64,000 nucleotides of DNA from JANNBN01 sp963763885 (GTDB lineage Bacteria > Actinomycetota > Acidimicrobiia > Acidimicrobiales > JANYDT01), in the NCBI GenBank assembly GCA_963763885.1, contig CAVXQD010000003.1:744001-808000 (forward strand), in the 5' to 3' direction. The translations under genes and the position numbers were made by a program. Below, in pieces: positions 1 to 8,113 of the stretch (positions are counted from its first letter, which is position 1; every line of letters starts with the position of its first letter). The notes below the pieces were generated by a model. That model was given only the letters and a program-made list of their open reading frames with translations. It had not been told where the DNA came from and did not search any database.

Positions 1-2
1 AG

Positions 3-350
3 GACGAAGATTCGTTGCGCAAGGCGCTCGGCCTCAAGCACGACCATCCCTTGGCGGTTGTGAAACTCGCTCGGTTGTTGGTTGACAAGGGTTCCAACCA
101 CGAGGCGTTGCAACTGCTTGAGCGTTTGCCGGAGTCCGCAGAGACCCGCCAGATTGCGTCGCTGGCACGGGTCGGTGCTGAAGCGCGTGCCTCAGAGTCC
201 GACGCAATCGTTGCGGAGTTGGCGGGGCTGCTGCCCAACGTGCGCGCAGACGAGACTGCAAAGCAGCGTTACGTCGATCTCCTCACGGTGATGGGCGATG
301 ACCCTCGTGTCCCCGACCTCCGCCGCAAATTGGCCAACTCGCTCTTCTGA
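3..350 (+). CDS. thioredoxin/TPR co-chaperone (CnoX/YbbN-like), C-terminal part only
   Basis: The reading frame is open from the left edge, so the N-terminus and any thioredoxin fold lie outside the window. The 111+ visible residues are alpha-helical, TPR-like (LVDKGSNHEALQLLERLP) and finish with a DDPRVPDLRRKLANSLF tail. A tail of this kind, a proline-containing turn followed by RRKL and a terminal LF, is what I know from the C-terminal tetratricopeptide domain of thioredoxin-TPR co-chaperones that hold clients for chaperones. The function is inferred from this tail only. The gene ends just before a GC-rich hexamer repeat and is followed by comEA in the same direction, with about 200 bases between. 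Confidence 0.6.
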   Translation, partial: DEDSLRKALGLKHDHPLAVVKLARLLVDKGSNHEALQLLERLPESAETRQIASLARVGAEARASESDAIVAELAGLLPNVRADETAKQRYVDLLTVMGDDPRVPDLRRKLANSLF

Positions 351-360
351 CCTGGATCCT

Positions 361-410
361 GCTCGGGCTCGGGCTCGGGCCCGGGCTCCGAACTCGGGCT
401 CGGAACTCGG
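361..410. repeat. GC-rich hexamer-type repeat (gctcgg units)
   Basis: Immediately downstream of the first gene there is an imperfect array of ctcggg/gctcgg hexamers with interspersed gaactcgg units. It lies in the 206-base gap before comEA. It is one of several unrelated short tandem repeats at gene borders in this window. No function can be read from it. Confidence 0.75.
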
Positions 411-556
411 CAATGAACAAGGGCCAGCAGAGCCCGCGCTACAGTCATTTTTCGACGGCTACGCAGCCCTCCTTGGCCATTTGAGGCCCGCGCAATTGCT
501 CTGACGCTTCCCCCGCGTCGCGCAGTTCTCCTTCGACTTTCGACGAGGAGGGCGCC

Positions 557-1531
557 ATGGTTCTTCTGGCCCCCGCACCAACTCCTACAACCGCGCCCCC
601 AGCGCCTCGCGGCTCGCGTCGCGCATCAGAGTCCAACTCCCTTCGTTCGTCGCGCTCTTCCGGAACGACGCCGGACCGCACGCACGATCCCTCCACTGAT
701 ACCCCCTCTGGTCGATCCGTTCGGCACGCATCGCAAATGGTCTCGCAGTTGCGAGGTCGGAGGTTTCAACTTGGCGTCGTGGCGCTCGGAGCGGGCTGCA
801 TCGTGGTGCTCGCCGTTGGAGCCGGAATTGGCGGTTTAGGCAGTGGAGCCGCCGCTAACGGAGCTGCTGGAGTCCGAGAAATTCCGTTCACGCCGGGTGC
901 GGAACCAACAACCGTCGGCAAGCAACGTGAAGGCAACATGGCCACCCCATCGGTGACCACAGCTCCTTCGCTGGCACCTGGCGTAACCGTCTCGTCTTCC
1001 GCCGTTACCGATGCTCTTCTCGCGTCCTCCGCAGCGACGCCGGCTGTTGCGTCGTCGTTAGTTGTGCACACGGCAGGAGCGGTACTCAACCCCGGCGTGT
1101 ACGTGCTGGCGCGTGGCGCTCGTGCAGCAGACGCAGTTTCTGCTGCTGGCGGAATGACACCAGACGCAGATCCCGACCGGGTCAACCTTGCATCGCTGCT
1201 CGCTGACGGAAGTCGCCTCTACATCCCGCGGCGTGGAGCACAGATCCCTGCTGTGCCGACAGACCAAATCTCGGTCCAGTCAACGGGCCAACTCTCCAAC
1301 ACCGCAACGGCGGCCGCCGCAGGAACAGCGGTCAAGCAGGTGATCGATCTCAACACGGCTACTGCCGAGCAACTCGATTCGCTCCCGGGCGTTGGGCCAG
1401 CCACCGCTGCAGCAATTATCGAACACCGTTCTCGCGTCGGGCGGTTTAGATCCGTAAATCAGCTGCTCGATGTTCCGGGTATCGGCGAAGCGAAGCTGGC
1501 GTCGATGCGTAAGCAACTCTCCGTCAGTTGA
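557..1531 (+). CDS. comEA: ComEA-family DNA-binding competence protein
   Basis: This 324-residue protein should bind double-stranded DNA at the cell surface and pass it to the ComEC channel. It has a Ser/Arg/Pro-rich cytoplasmic N-terminus (1-65), one hydrophobic segment (about 71-95), a low-complexity linker, an SLBB-type domain (about 167-225, with VHTAGAVLNPGVYVL) and a helix-hairpin-helix domain at the C-terminus (about 262-322, with DLNTATAEQLDSLPGVGP and VPGIGEAKL). The start is supported by a GAGGAGG-like ribosome site a few bases upstream. The N-terminal extension is longer than in Bacillus ComEA but common in actinobacteria. It overlaps comEC by four bases (TTGA), so the two are co-translated. 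Confidence 0.93.
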   Translation: MVLLAPAPTPTTAPPAPRGSRRASESNSLRSSRSSGTTPDRTHDPSTDTPSGRSVRHASQMVSQLRGRRFQLGVVALGAGCIVVLAVGAGIGGLGSGAAANGAAGVREIPFTPGAEPTTVGKQREGNMATPSVTTAPSLAPGVTVSSSAVTDALLASSAATPAVASSLVVHTAGAVLNPGVYVLARGARAADAVSAAGGMTPDADPDRVNLASLLADGSRLYIPRRGAQIPAVPTDQISVQSTGQLSNTATAAAAGTAVKQVIDLNTATAEQLDSLPGVGPATAAAIIEHRSRVGRFRSVNQLLDVPGIGEAKLASMRKQLSVS

Positions 1532-1581
1532 TCCAGTTGATCCAGTTGATCCAGTTGATCCGGGCGATCCGGGCGATCCGA
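1528..1581 (+). repeat. 9-bp tandem repeat at the comEA/comEC overlap
   Basis: Six consecutive 9-base units: three exact ttgatccag, then ttgatccgg, gcgatccgg and gcgatccga. The first unit contains the comEA stop and the proposed comEC TTG start. The first four units each begin with TTG in the comEC frame. Unit number can change without shifting the frame; each unit adds an I-Q-L type tripeptide to the ComEC N-terminus. Confidence 0.9.
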
Positions 1582-3510
1582 CTGGTATCCAGCCTGCCGG
1601 ATTCGGCCGGGGTTGTGGCTGCCGCTGGTTGTGCTTTGCTCACGTGCAGGTTTGGTCCTGGGCTGTGCGGGTACTCCGAACAAGTCGCTCGACTCCCTAT
1701 TGCATTCACCACGTTGGTGGCTTTCGCTGTCTTCGTCGGGCGGGGTCACGACCTTCGTCGCGTTTCCTTACTGCTATGCGCGCTTGTCTTCTCGGCCATG
1801 CCATTGTTGTCCGTGCGTGCCTTGGCCGGCTTGCACGTGGGCAGCCCGGGCTACGTCGATGAAATCGGGCAACTGGTCACGGACCCAAGCCCCATCCCCG
1901 GTGGTGGTGTGTTGGTCACGCTTCGTTTAGATGGCAAGCGATTGCGAAGTGTTGCCTACGGAGACGCTGGTCGCACTCTCGCCTTGGGCAGCGCCGGTAG
2001 CCGTTATGGAATTGTTGGCCGAACACAGCAGTGGGATGGTGCGATTCCAGGCTGGGCAGTCAGTAAACACCTTGCGGGTCGAGTGACCGTGAAATCGGCA
2101 ACGCTGGTCGATCATGGGTCGGTCCTGTGGCGCAGTGCTCGTTGGATACGGGGGCAGGTTGCTAGAGGTGCTTACGGTCTTCCCCCTGACCAGCGAGCAT
2201 TGTTCGGAGGGTTTGTGCTCGGCGATGACCGCGGCCAGGACCCGGCGGTCGCCGATGATTTTCGAGCGTCCGGGCTGGCGCACCTCCTGGTGGTCTCCGG
2301 ACAGAACGTCGCGTTTCTCCTCACAGCGGCCAATCCGTTGCTTCGTCGAATGCCGTCCATCTTGCGCGCAGCGACCGCGATCATGGTGATCGCAGGATTC
2401 GCATTAATCACCCGCTTCGAGCCGTCCGTGCTGCGTGCCGCCACCATGGCCGCCCTCGTCGTGCTGGCACGTGCTGCCAACCGGCCCCAAGCCGCGTTGC
2501 GAGTGTTGTCCCTCGCGGTGATTGGGCTGCTCGTTATCGATCCGTTGTTGGCTTGGTCCCTCGGATTTGGGCTCTCGGTCTGCGCAACCACCGGCCTGGC
2601 CGTGTTGGCAGCACCGTTGGAAACCCGGCTCGCTGAAAGGCGAGTGCCCGCGTGGTTGGCACGACCGTTGGCCGCAACCCTTGCCGCACAGATCGGCACC
2701 TATCCGTTGCTGTTGGGCCTTGGCGGAGTCTCGCCGGTGAGTGTCCTCGCAAACCTCCTGGCGCTCCCGGCTGCCGAGCCGCTCATGATCTGGGGCGTTG
2801 TCATCGGTGTGCCTGCCGGGGTCCTTGGTGGTCGGGCAGCGGTCATTCTTCACTTGGTGGATAGGGTGCTTATTTGGTGGGTTGCGAGCGTGGCTCGTGG
2901 GGGAGGCAACATCGCCCGGCTCTTTCCGCTGCCCGTCTGGTGGCCGTTGGCGGGCATCGTATGTGTAGGTGCTATCTGGCTGTTGACGCGTGCGTCACTC
3001 CCATTGGCCCGCGCCGTTGGGGTCGCTGTCGCTGTCGTTATTCTGGTGACGGGAACCCGGATAGCGCCCGGGTTGTCCGGAGTCCATCGTCAACCAGCGT
3101 TGGCAGGAACAGCGCTCGGCGGTACGACCGCAGCGCTCTGGAGATCTGCACCCGCAGCAGACCAGGTGACCATCTTGGCGGTTCGTCCCGGCACCAACGG
3201 CGAATCGGTTCTCCGTTCACTTCGGGCCGCTGGAGTGAACAACTTGTCGGCCGTGGTCATCGATCGGCCGACCAACGCATTGTGGACAGCGTTGGCACCC
3301 GTACTCTCGCGGCACCGCACCGCAATGATCATTTTGTGCGGAGCGACCTCAAATCTTGGTTCCACTCCAATCGTGGGCCTTGGAGTCGATGACATCGTGC
3401 ACGTTCGTCCCGGCGGCCAACCGTGGGTGGTCGTTACGTGCCAAAGTGGTCATGGCGTCGTCACGCTTGAGAGCGGACCTGAGGCCCTATCCGCACCTGC
3501 GGCCGGTTAA
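1528..3510 (+). CDS. comEC: ComEC/Rec2-family DNA-uptake channel, without an active-site nuclease domain
   Basis: This 660-residue integral membrane protein is the likely channel for single-stranded DNA uptake in natural transformation. After hydrophobic N-terminal helices comes a DUF4131-like beta domain (about 100-200), then the Competence domain (about 220-490) with the characteristic stretch SGLAHLLVVSGQNVAF and many membrane helices. The last 150 residues stand where many ComEC proteins have a metallo-beta-lactamase-like domain, but no HxHxDH motif is present; only a degenerate alpha/beta remnant remains. The exact start is uncertain: the TTG at 1528 overlaps the comEA stop and three more in-frame TTG codons follow in the 9-bp repeat. 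holA, a common neighbour of comEC, lies 6.7 kb downstream. Confidence 0.9.
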   Translation: MIQLIQLIQLIRAIRAIRLVSSLPDSAGVVAAAGCALLTCRFGPGLCGYSEQVARLPIAFTTLVAFAVFVGRGHDLRRVSLLLCALVFSAMPLLSVRALAGLHVGSPGYVDEIGQLVTDPSPIPGGGVLVTLRLDGKRLRSVAYGDAGRTLALGSAGSRYGIVGRTQQWDGAIPGWAVSKHLAGRVTVKSATLVDHGSVLWRSARWIRGQVARGAYGLPPDQRALFGGFVLGDDRGQDPAVADDFRASGLAHLLVVSGQNVAFLLTAANPLLRRMPSILRAATAIMVIAGFALITRFEPSVLRAATMAALVVLARAANRPQAALRVLSLAVIGLLVIDPLLAWSLGFGLSVCATTGLAVLAAPLETRLAERRVPAWLARPLAATLAAQIGTYPLLLGLGGVSPVSVLANLLALPAAEPLMIWGVVIGVPAGVLGGRAAVILHLVDRVLIWWVASVARGGGNIARLFPLPVWWPLAGIVCVGAIWLLTRASLPLARAVGVAVAVVILVTGTRIAPGLSGVHRQPALAGTALGGTTAALWRSAPAADQVTILAVRPGTNGESVLRSLRAAGVNNLSAVVIDRPTNALWTALAPVLSRHRTAMIILCGATSNLGSTPIVGLGVDDIVHVRPGGQPWVVVTCQSGHGVVTLESGPEALSAPAAG

Positions 3511-3528
3511 CCGACAACGATTCAACAG

Positions 3529-4752
3529 ATGTCTGTATCTCTGACCGGGCCAGATGGGTTGGCACCGCCTCCTGGAGACGACCCGGAGTTCTCTAAATGG
3601 GCGCTCACCCAAACGCCAACCGACCGAACAGTGCTGCAAGGCATTGCCGTTGCACGTTGGGCCATCTGGGCTTGGTTGACCGTCACTGCGATGGTCCAGG
3701 CCGACCAGCTTGACCATCCGGTGATTGCGGCTGTGGCTATCTTCGTCGCGCTTGCGTGGACCATTGGTTGCACCGTGTTGCTTCGCAGTCGTGCCGAGGT
3801 ACTTGCCCACCCGCTGTTTGTGCTCGTTGAAGTGTCCATCGCGTGGGTGCTGCTTCTCGTAGACGGATGGGTGTTTGCAACCGGGCACTCCTTCGGGTCA
3901 GGGCAGAACCTCGCAGGAAACTGGCCGCTGGTTGCTTCGATCTCTGCGGCTACGGCGCTTGGCCCGCGTTGGGGTGCGCTTCTTGGAGTGTTGGCAGCCT
4001 CGGGCCGTTATTTCGGTGCCTTGGTTAACAACGTGCAGAGCTTCCCGGGTGAACGAATCCTGTCGCTCATCTCGAGTGCGGTGTTTTACGCCGTTTCAGC
4101 GGTGGTGTTCGGTGCAATCACGCAGCGTCTGCGCAAGGTAGAGAACGAGGTTGCAATGCGTCGGGCACGAGATGAAGTTGCCCGCACTCTGCACGATGGA
4201 GTGCTGCAAACACTTGCCCTCGTTGACCGACGCGCACGCACCACCGACCCTGAGCTCGCGGCTGTCGCACGCTCTACGGATCGTGAACTTCGCGCCTGGT
4301 TGTTCCATGGCATTCGTTCCGACGCTGAGGGCGCCACACTCGAAGAACGGCTGCGTCGGGTCGCAGATCGAGTTGGCCGCACCCACGATCTACCTATCAC
4401 CGTGTCCGTGTTGGACGACTCTGACGCGCCCGCTGAAGGAGACCCGATCATCGCTGCAGTAGCCGCTGCTGTTGGCGAGGCGCTTACAAACGTGGCCAAG
4501 CACGCGGGTGCCAGCAGGGCGGTTGTCTACGCAGAGGTCGATGAAGACGGGTCGGTGTTCGTCACGGTGTCAGATGACGGCGTTGGGTTCGATGTCACCA
4601 CGGTCAGCCCGGGGCAGGGAATCAGCTCATCAATTCTGGCGAGGCTTCAGGAGGTTGGCGCAGAAGCCGACATCATCAGTGCGCCCGGAACTGGTACCGA
4701 GGTCCGAATCACCGGCCGCATCGGCAAGGCCACAGGAAGTAAGAGTTCATGA
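3529..4752 (+). CDS. membrane sensor histidine kinase, NarL/DegS type
   Basis: This 407-residue kinase has about five membrane segments in its N-terminal half (about 40-190), no recognisable extracellular sensor domain, then a HisKA_3 dimerisation segment with the phospho-acceptor His at residue 222 (RTLHDGVLQT). The HATPase_c domain shows the N box (EALTNVAKHAGA), the G1 box (VSDDGVGFD) and a final GTGTEVRI. It should phosphorylate the response regulator whose start codon overlaps its stop (ATGA). A short transmembrane-only sensor fits signals in or at the membrane, but the stimulus cannot be told. It starts 18 bases after comEC, so it may be transcribed with the competence genes. Confidence 0.93.
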   Translation: MSVSLTGPDGLAPPPGDDPEFSKWALTQTPTDRTVLQGIAVARWAIWAWLTVTAMVQADQLDHPVIAAVAIFVALAWTIGCTVLLRSRAEVLAHPLFVLVEVSIAWVLLLVDGWVFATGHSFGSGQNLAGNWPLVASISAATALGPRWGALLGVLAASGRYFGALVNNVQSFPGERILSLISSAVFYAVSAVVFGAITQRLRKVENEVAMRRARDEVARTLHDGVLQTLALVDRRARTTDPELAAVARSTDRELRAWLFHGIRSDAEGATLEERLRRVADRVGRTHDLPITVSVLDDSDAPAEGDPIIAAVAAAVGEALTNVAKHAGASRAVVYAEVDEDGSVFVTVSDDGVGFDVTTVSPGQGISSSILARLQEVGAEADIISAPGTGTEVRITGRIGKATGSKSS

Positions 4753-5396
4753 GCACACATACGGATTCCCGGCAAGCGAAAGTTCTTCGTGTGGTCTTGG
4801 CCGACGACCACGCCATCGTTCGTGCAGGGTTGAAGGCGGAACTTGGGCCGGGATTCCAGGTCGTAGGCGAGGCAGACGACGCCGAAGGTGCAATCGACGT
4901 GGTCACCGCGCACCGACCTGACCTCGTGGTGTCAGATCTACATATGCCCCGCGGCGGTGGCCTGGCGGTTGTGCGGGCCTGCGCAAACATCGCGCCCATC
5001 GTCATCCTCACAGTGTCGGAAGCAGAGCGAGATCTTCTCGATGCTGTTGCCGAAGGCGCCGCTGGCTACTTGCTGAAGACCACACCCATCGGTGAGCTTC
5101 AAGCAGCGTTCGTGAAAGCGGCAAACGGCGAACCCGTCTTCAGCCCATCCCTCGCGGCGTTGGTCATGGGGGAGTTCCGTAGGCTGTCGAAGGCCACAGG
5201 CGCATCGCCGCTGTCGGCGAGAGAGCGCGAGGTCCTCCAACTCGTTGCTCGTGGCCATACGTACGCTGCGATAGCAAGTTCGCTTTTCATCTCACCAAAA
5301 ACCGCCGAGAACCATGTGCGCAACATCCTGGGCAAGCTGCAATTGTCCCGCCGTGCAGACCTGGTCCGCTATGCCGTAGAACATGGCATCGATTAA
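4749..5396 (+). CDS. NarL/FixJ-family response regulator
   Basis: This 215-residue protein has a receiver domain (about 12-130) with the acidic pair ADD (19-20), phospho-acceptor Asp63 (SDLHMP), conserved Thr (ILTVSE) and Lys (LLKTT). A LuxR-type helix-turn-helix follows (about 150-212) with LSAREREVLQLVARGHT and SPKTAENHVRNILGKL. It is translationally coupled to the kinase upstream. Its targets are unknown; the large membrane-protein gene 97 bases downstream is a candidate, as are the competence genes upstream. Confidence 0.94.
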   Translation: MSTHTDSRQAKVLRVVLADDHAIVRAGLKAELGPGFQVVGEADDAEGAIDVVTAHRPDLVVSDLHMPRGGGLAVVRACANIAPIVILTVSEAERDLLDAVAEGAAGYLLKTTPIGELQAAFVKAANGEPVFSPSLAALVMGEFRRLSKATGASPLSAREREVLQLVARGHTYAAIASSLFISPKTAENHVRNILGKLQLSRRADLVRYAVEHGID

Positions 5397-5492
5397 CTAG
5401 CTGCCAAGAGGAACCACCCCACCAAACCCCCAGAGCACAGTGAGGGTTTCTCACGATGACGGAGCGCCGAGGCGAATCCGCACACTCTAGGC

Positions 5493-7892
5493 ATGGTCGT
5501 TCCACATGTCCCTTCAGTCCCGCCAATCCCGCAAGACTCACCGTTAACGCCGGGTCCGACGCTCGGCTCGATTCCTCCGCCAACTTCTGGCCCAACAGCT
5601 TGGCCCGGGTGGCCAGTGGATGCTCCACAACCACCTTTTCGTCCGCCAGAAGCGGGTGAGGGATCGCCTGATCGGACTTCGAATAATCCTGCCCGACGCA
5701 AGTCGATCATCAGGACAGAGTCACGCAGCACGGTGTTTGTGGCTGGTGCCGCCATCCTGGGCGGCGGGCTTGTGATGGCTTCGGCCGTGGCTGCAGCAGC
5801 CTCGTTGTGGGGAGAGACCGGCGTAACTACTCGGCTCACCCTGCTCATTGCAGTGCTCAGTGCGGCCGTGATCGCTGCAGAGTTCCTGGCCCCGAGGCTG
5901 CAGACCGTTGGTAGGGTTCTGGTCCACTTGGCCCCTTCGCTGGTCCTTCCAGTCGCAATAACTGCGACGTCTCAGTTCGGCCACACGTGGCGGATGTGCA
6001 TGCTCATCGGTGGCCTGGTGGGCACCGCAGCGGTTTGGGGTTACGGCGTTGTGCGCAAAGCCCCGCTGCTGATTGGCGCGATGTCAATCGGCGTAGCGGT
6101 GGCCGCAGTTGGTGGCGCAGCCTTGACCGCAACGCCGGTCGCAATAGTGCTCGCGATGTCCGCATTTGTCTTTGCGTTGTTCGGGTCGGACCGGCGGACG
6201 GCTGCACTTGTCGCAATGTCCGTCTCTGTTCAGTTAGCGGGAGTTCCTGCCGAGCTTGGATTCGGTCCAGGCACCCTTCGAGACATCGGTGCCGTTGGAG
6301 CCGGGGTGAACGCTGCGGCTGTGTTCGCCGGGTTGCTTGGCGCTGTCACGCTTGCGTGGAGATCAACAAGATCCGGGCAGTGGTGGTTGCTTCCCGCTGC
6401 AGGTGCCTCTGCCATCTCGGCCCTTGTCGCGCTGTTCTCGGTGGTCACCGTTCCAGTGGACGCATGGCTGATTCTCCCCGGAATTGCTATGTGCACATTG
6501 GAAGCGATGCTGGCAAGCAGCCGCGCCCGTGCCGGATGGGTTGCTCCACTTCGGGTTCAACTCCGATCCCTCCGTTCACCGCTCAGCCGCGCCCGTGCCG
6601 GATGGGTTGCTCCACTTCGGGTTCAACTCCGATCCCTCCGTTCACCGCTCAGCCGCGCCCGTGCCGGATGGGTTGCTCCACTTCGGGCTCAAGCACCGCC
6701 TGCCGACTCCGATGCGATGCCAATCGCAAACTTCAAGAAAACGCTGCGCAGTGCCATGCGCCCCGGCTCGGTCGTGCCAGACGCCCTGCAGTTCTGCCTT
6801 GCCGTCCTCGGTGCGTGGATGATTGCGGGCTTGGGCTGGAGCACCGGAGCAGGCATCGCTGCCGGGTGCTTCATCACCGCTGGACTCCTGGGTGCCAGCT
6901 TCCGATTTCGTCGTACCGCACGTGACAAGCAAAGTGACCTTGCGGGGCTACTTGGACCGTGCGCCATGGTCAGCGGAGCAATGGTTTGGCTGCAGGTGTG
7001 GGCGCCTGCAACGTTGCTGGTTGCATCCTTCGTTGCCGGCGCAGTTGCATTGATCGAACGACGTAGGAATTGGTTCGTCAACACTGCCGCTGGTGCCACA
7101 ACCGGTCTGGTTGTCATCCTCACCGACCTTGTGCACAACGGACCGTTGAACTCAATCGTCACCGCCAGCGGGCTTGCGATTGTGGGCATGGCTGCATACG
7201 GGTGGTCGGCGTTTGCCACCGAGACGAAGTCGGACATGAACGACGTCCTTTGTCGTCTGTTGAGGGTGTGTGGCCTCGTCGCTCTTGCAGGCAGCGTGGT
7301 CGTCGCCGGTGAATGGAGCGTTGCTATCGGCGCAGGTGCCTTCCTGATGCTGGCGGGGTGGCATCGTTCCGACCGAGTCGCCTGGTCGCTGGGCGCCGTG
7401 CTTGCGGTGGGAGGCGGGTTCGGTGCGTGCGTTGAGTATCCATCCCTTGACGGCGCTGTCGGCCTGATACTGCTCTGCCTGATGATCGCCGAGGTTGCTG
7501 CTCGTAGCCTGCAACCAGCGAAGCCAGAGACTCAACTCGTTGGCCTACAGGCCGGATCACCTGTCATCCCTCCGGCTCGTGTTGTTCCGTGGTTCCTCCC
7601 GTCGCTGTGTCTCGGAACGCTCTATCTGGTACTCACCACGTTCGGGTCAACGTCTGGTCGGGTGGGCGCAATCGCACTTATCGGCGTGGCCCTGATTGGG
7701 CTCGGTGCAATCCGTGAACACACCGTCGCCGTGTGGTGCGGGGCGATTCTCGCAGTGGCCACGCTCTTGGCAGCGTTCGGCGGACAGCTCCGAACCCTTC
7801 CTGTGTGGATCTGGGTGATGCTCGGCGGTGCCGCCCTCATTTGCACGGCGGCAGCGGTGGAACTCAAGCGCCGCAATTGCAACCAACGTTGA
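5493..7892 (+). CDS. large multi-pass membrane protein of unknown function, with a repeat insertion
   Basis: This 799-residue protein begins with a proline-rich, disordered cytoplasmic stretch (1-65) followed by about 20 hydrophobic segments. It resembles the multi-pass actinobacterial membrane proteins grouped around DUF2157 or the SCO7613 C-terminal domain, but I cannot name a family with certainty. In the middle (about residues 344-400) two hydrophobic blocks are split by an Arg/Ser-rich stretch encoded by a 66-bp tandem repeat (SRARAGWVAPLRVQL units). The insert is in frame, so the gene is open throughout. No ribosome site stands out at the chosen ATG. Its position after the two-component pair suggests it could belong to that regulon. 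Confidence 0.75.
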   Translation: MVVPHVPSVPPIPQDSPLTPGPTLGSIPPPTSGPTAWPGWPVDAPQPPFRPPEAGEGSPDRTSNNPARRKSIIRTESRSTVFVAGAAILGGGLVMASAVAAAASLWGETGVTTRLTLLIAVLSAAVIAAEFLAPRLQTVGRVLVHLAPSLVLPVAITATSQFGHTWRMCMLIGGLVGTAAVWGYGVVRKAPLLIGAMSIGVAVAAVGGAALTATPVAIVLAMSAFVFALFGSDRRTAALVAMSVSVQLAGVPAELGFGPGTLRDIGAVGAGVNAAAVFAGLLGAVTLAWRSTRSGQWWLLPAAGASAISALVALFSVVTVPVDAWLILPGIAMCTLEAMLASSRARAGWVAPLRVQLRSLRSPLSRARAGWVAPLRVQLRSLRSPLSRARAGWVAPLRAQAPPADSDAMPIANFKKTLRSAMRPGSVVPDALQFCLAVLGAWMIAGLGWSTGAGIAAGCFITAGLLGASFRFRRTARDKQSDLAGLLGPCAMVSGAMVWLQVWAPATLLVASFVAGAVALIERRRNWFVNTAAGATTGLVVILTDLVHNGPLNSIVTASGLAIVGMAAYGWSAFATETKSDMNDVLCRLLRVCGLVALAGSVVVAGEWSVAIGAGAFLMLAGWHRSDRVAWSLGAVLAVGGGFGACVEYPSLDGAVGLILLCLMIAEVAARSLQPAKPETQLVGLQAGSPVIPPARVVPWFLPSLCLGTLYLVLTTFGSTSGRVGAIALIGVALIGLGAIREHTVAVWCGAILAVATLLAAFGGQLRTLPVWIWVMLGGAALICTAAAVELKRRNCNQR
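6521..6690 (+). repeat. 66-bp tandem repeat, about 2.7 copies, inside a coding region
   Basis: Units start at 6521, 6587 and 6653. The first two are identical over 66 bases, and the third matches for about 40 bases before diverging. Each unit encodes 22 residues in the frame of the membrane protein. A diverged single copy of the same sequence occurs at about 33757-33817, at the fabH/fabG junction, in the same plus-strand orientation. Confidence 0.93.
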
Positions 7893-8046
7893 GTTTTGAG
7901 CAACCAACGTTGGTTCGGATGGCGGTCCTGGACGCGTTTTCGACCGGGTTGGTTGCTAGGGGCGCAACGTTGGAGAGCGGGTTTCGTCATTAACGAGGTC
8001 ACGATGCGAGGTCGGCAGCAGGTTGGGGTAGCCATATTGGTTAGGG
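7893..8046. other. gene-free spacer with a 14-bp perfect palindrome
   Basis: The 220-base gap before the acyltransferase gene holds the palindrome aaccaacgttggtt at 7902-7915. Half-site-like copies (aaccaacgtt, ggttggttgc, aacgttgg) occur at 7881-7890, about 7948-7957 and 7969-7976. Repeated half-sites of this kind could be an operator, but nothing else supports that. Confidence 0.4.
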
Positions 8047-8070
8047 ATCCCCCAGAGAACGCTGGGGGAT
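8047..8070 (+). terminator. stem-loop upstream of the acyltransferase gene
   Basis: A perfect 9-bp stem (atcccccag / ctgggggat) encloses a 6-base loop. No T-run follows, so it may be a weak terminator for the membrane-protein gene or a leader hairpin for the gene that starts 43 bases later. Confidence 0.5.
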
Positions 8071-8113
8071 TCGCCGGGTAGGGCAGCGAAGCTCGTTTCT
8101 TCACGATGGGTGC

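Noticed and set aside
2172..2853. Antisense open frames opposite comEC
   Set aside because: Shadow frames of a high-GC gene; composition (Arg, Pro, Ser, Ala) is typical of the reverse complement of a membrane protein.
5424..5449. Hairpin ahead of the 799-residue membrane protein similar to that at 8047-8070 (both start cccccagag)
   Set aside because: The shared part is only about nine bases and the stems differ; chance similarity is enough to explain it.
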